Assembly (NCBI RefSeq): GCF_009601685.2
Contig: NZ_CP045701.2
Location: 2,666,001 to 2,730,000 of the forward strand
From: Pseudomonas brassicacearum
GTDB lineage: Bacteria; Pseudomonadota; Gammaproteobacteria; Pseudomonadales; Pseudomonadaceae
Reading direction: 5' to 3'
DNA length: 64,000 nt
Both the position numbers and the translations under genes were made by a program. Of the stretch, positions 62,681 through 64,000 are shown piece after piece (positions within the stretch are counted from its first letter, which is position 1; each line of letters opens with the position of its first letter). Below the pieces are notes generated by a model. It was not told where the DNA came from and made no database searches. It saw only the letters and a list, made by a program, of their open reading frames with translations.

Positions 62681-64000
62681 ATGACGGAAAAGAATAGCGA
62701 GCTTGATCAGGCTACCTTGAGATTGACGGTCGGGGCCTGCGCTTCACTCTACGTCATTGTGGTGGCCTGTCTGGCCAGTGACTTCGATACCTATGTACCG
62801 ATCCTGTGGTACATGGCCTTTTTCTTCGGCGTCGCGGTCCCGCTGCGCATGGCGATCAAGCGCTGGCCCGGGCACTTCTTCCTGCGTCGTCTTTTTGCCA
62901 TGACCCTCGACTATGCAAGCCTCGCCTTCGCCTTGATCGTGGGTGGAGAAGGCACGCTACCGGTCTACGCTGCATTGCTCTGGGTCACGCTGGGCAATGG
63001 CATGCGCTTCGGCTCGCGCTACCTGGCGCTGGCAACCGTTATCGCGCTGTCGACCCTGGTGGTGATTTTCCTGCTCACGCCGTTCTGGCGTGGCCAGCCC
63101 TACCTGTTCCTGATGCTGATCGTCACCACCATCGTGGTACCTGCCTACGCGCATATCCTGCTGACCCGAACCCGCATCGCTTCGGAGGAGGCGATTGCCG
63201 CGAACCAGGAGAAATCCCGCTTCCTGGCCCAGGCCAGCCATGACCTGCGCCAACCGATCCACTCGATCGGCTTGTTCACCGCCTGCCTGCGCGATGCCCG
63301 GTTGGGCCAGGAAGAGTTGCGACTGGTGGACAACATCGACCGCTCGTTGCACATCGTCTCGCAGCTGTTTCGTTCCATCCTCGATATCTACACCCTCGAT
63401 AACGGGCAGCTTGAGCCGCAGGCCGAGCCCGTACACTTGGGCGCGTTGCTGCAGGACGTGGTCAAGCAGAACACCGAAGCGGCGCGCTGGGCCGGTGTCG
63501 AGTTGCGCCTGCGGCCTTGCCGGCATTGGGTCAATGTCAACGCCGGCCTGTTGGCGACCATGGTGCAGAACCTGGTCTCCAACACACTCAAATATGCCTC
63601 CGGCCAACCGGTGTTGATCGGCGTGCGGCCGAAAGGCAGCGGCCTGGCCATCGTCATCTACGACAAGGGCCGGGGCATTGCCGCCGAACACCTGCCCGAG
63701 GTGTTCAAGGAGTTCTATCGGGTGCGCCACGTCCGTGACAAAGACGTCGAGGGGTTGGGCCTGGGGTTGTCCATCGTCAAGCGAATCAGCCACCTGATCA
63801 ATCTGGACATCCAACTGGACTCCCGGCTCGGCAGAGGTACCCGCGCGATGATCCAGGGGCTGGAAACGGTCGCGCCAAGGGCGATGGTGGACAGGCCGGT
63901 GTCCACCCATAGCCGTTTGCAAGGGCTGCGAGTGTGCCTGGTGGAGGATGACGCCAACGTGCTGATGGCGACCTCCGCGCTATTGGAGAAGTGGGGGTGC
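62681..64000 (+). CDS. hybrid sensor histidine kinase (copy 2, partial at right edge)
   Basis: 440 residues visible from ATG 62681, no stop before the edge. It begins [20 protein letters not shown] and follows copy 1 ([18 protein letters not shown]) throughout: membrane region, H-box [20 protein letters not shown] (His187), N-box, and [16 protein letters not shown]. The receiver start [20 protein letters not shown] is visible at the edge. The main divergence lies in the sensing helices (VVACLASDFDTYVPILWY) and the linker before the receiver. Confidence 0.9.
   Translation, partial: MTEKNSELDQATLRLTVGACASLYVIVVACLASDFDTYVPILWYMAFFFGVAVPLRMAIKRWPGHFFLRRLFAMTLDYASLAFALIVGGEGTLPVYAALLWVTLGNGMRFGSRYLALATVIALSTLVVIFLLTPFWRGQPYLFLMLIVTTIVVPAYAHILLTRTRIASEEAIAANQEKSRFLAQASHDLRQPIHSIGLFTACLRDARLGQEELRLVDNIDRSLHIVSQLFRSILDIYTLDNGQLEPQAEPVHLGALLQDVVKQNTEAARWAGVELRLRPCRHWVNVNAGLLATMVQNLVSNTLKYASGQPVLIGVRPKGSGLAIVIYDKGRGIAAEHLPEVFKEFYRVRHVRDKDVEGLGLGLSIVKRISHLINLDIQLDSRLGRGTRAMIQGLETVAPRAMVDRPVSTHSRLQGLRVCLVEDDANVLMATSALLEKWGC

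Overview
The window looks like a chromosomal segment of a fluorescent-group Pseudomonas. It is GC-rich, scattered with REP elements whose core reads GCGAGCAAGCTCGCTCCCAC or a variant, and carries typical Pseudomonas genes: FIST-chemoreceptors, LysR and AraC regulators, YghU-like GST, norspermidine-type polyamine genes and SBP/diguanylate cyclase pairs. Species cannot be fixed from the sequence alone. All identities were read by eye from translations; no database search was possible.

Layout. 1-18 kb is mostly housekeeping or accessory: a partial FIST-chemoreceptor, an exported phospholipase-like protein, a flavin monooxygenase, a YghU-type GST, an SBP-diguanylate cyclase-SBP operon, an aldo/keto reductase with divergent LysR, a four-gene phosphonate/selenate-type ABC importer, a Ppx/GppA phosphatase and the carboxynorspermidine decarboxylase and dehydrogenase pair. 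18.16-21.03 kb is an intact IS66-family element with an 8-bp target duplication; it carries a passenger gene between two copies of its right end. 21-24.6 kb is a patchwork: a GNAT remnant, a nucleotidyltransferase, DUF1810, an exported protein, a response-regulator remnant and an outer-membrane barrel.

24.6-36 kb is a probable biosynthetic cluster, mostly one minus-strand operon: reductase, AMP-ligase-like protein, HAD phosphatase, flavin monooxygenase, an ACP protein with three carrier-like domains, a large KS/CLF-like/AfsA-type hotdog protein and an SRPBCC protein. A TetR regulator is divergent. The set of AfsA-type fold, phosphatase, reductase and TetR recalls gamma-butyrolactone signalling logic, and the architecture recalls PfaC. 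The product is unknown.

36.2-52.0 kb is a tightly packed minus-strand run of twelve genes. The first six are an ebo (metabolite-traffic) set in order D-C-A-B-E-F, with EboD fused to a membrane VTT/DedA-like domain. The last six are a duplicated pair (exported mono-haem c-type protein plus a large protein starting MS(I/V)LN(G/F)PR), an exported unknown protein and a ScyD/E-like beta-propeller. Together these look like a machinery that moves or finishes a small molecule at the envelope, and the neighbouring AfsA/KS cluster is an obvious candidate source.

52-64 kb returns to accessory metabolism and sensing: AraC with divergent threonine dehydratase, quinone oxidoreductase with AraC, GST with divergent LysR, a soluble PAS-PAS chemoreceptor, and a two-component locus with two near-identical hybrid kinases around a LuxR-type regulator and a lipoprotein. 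A 22-bp dyad upstream of the lipoprotein recurs upstream of the exported protein at 22.9 kb, which itself sits beside a broken copy of the same type of response regulator.
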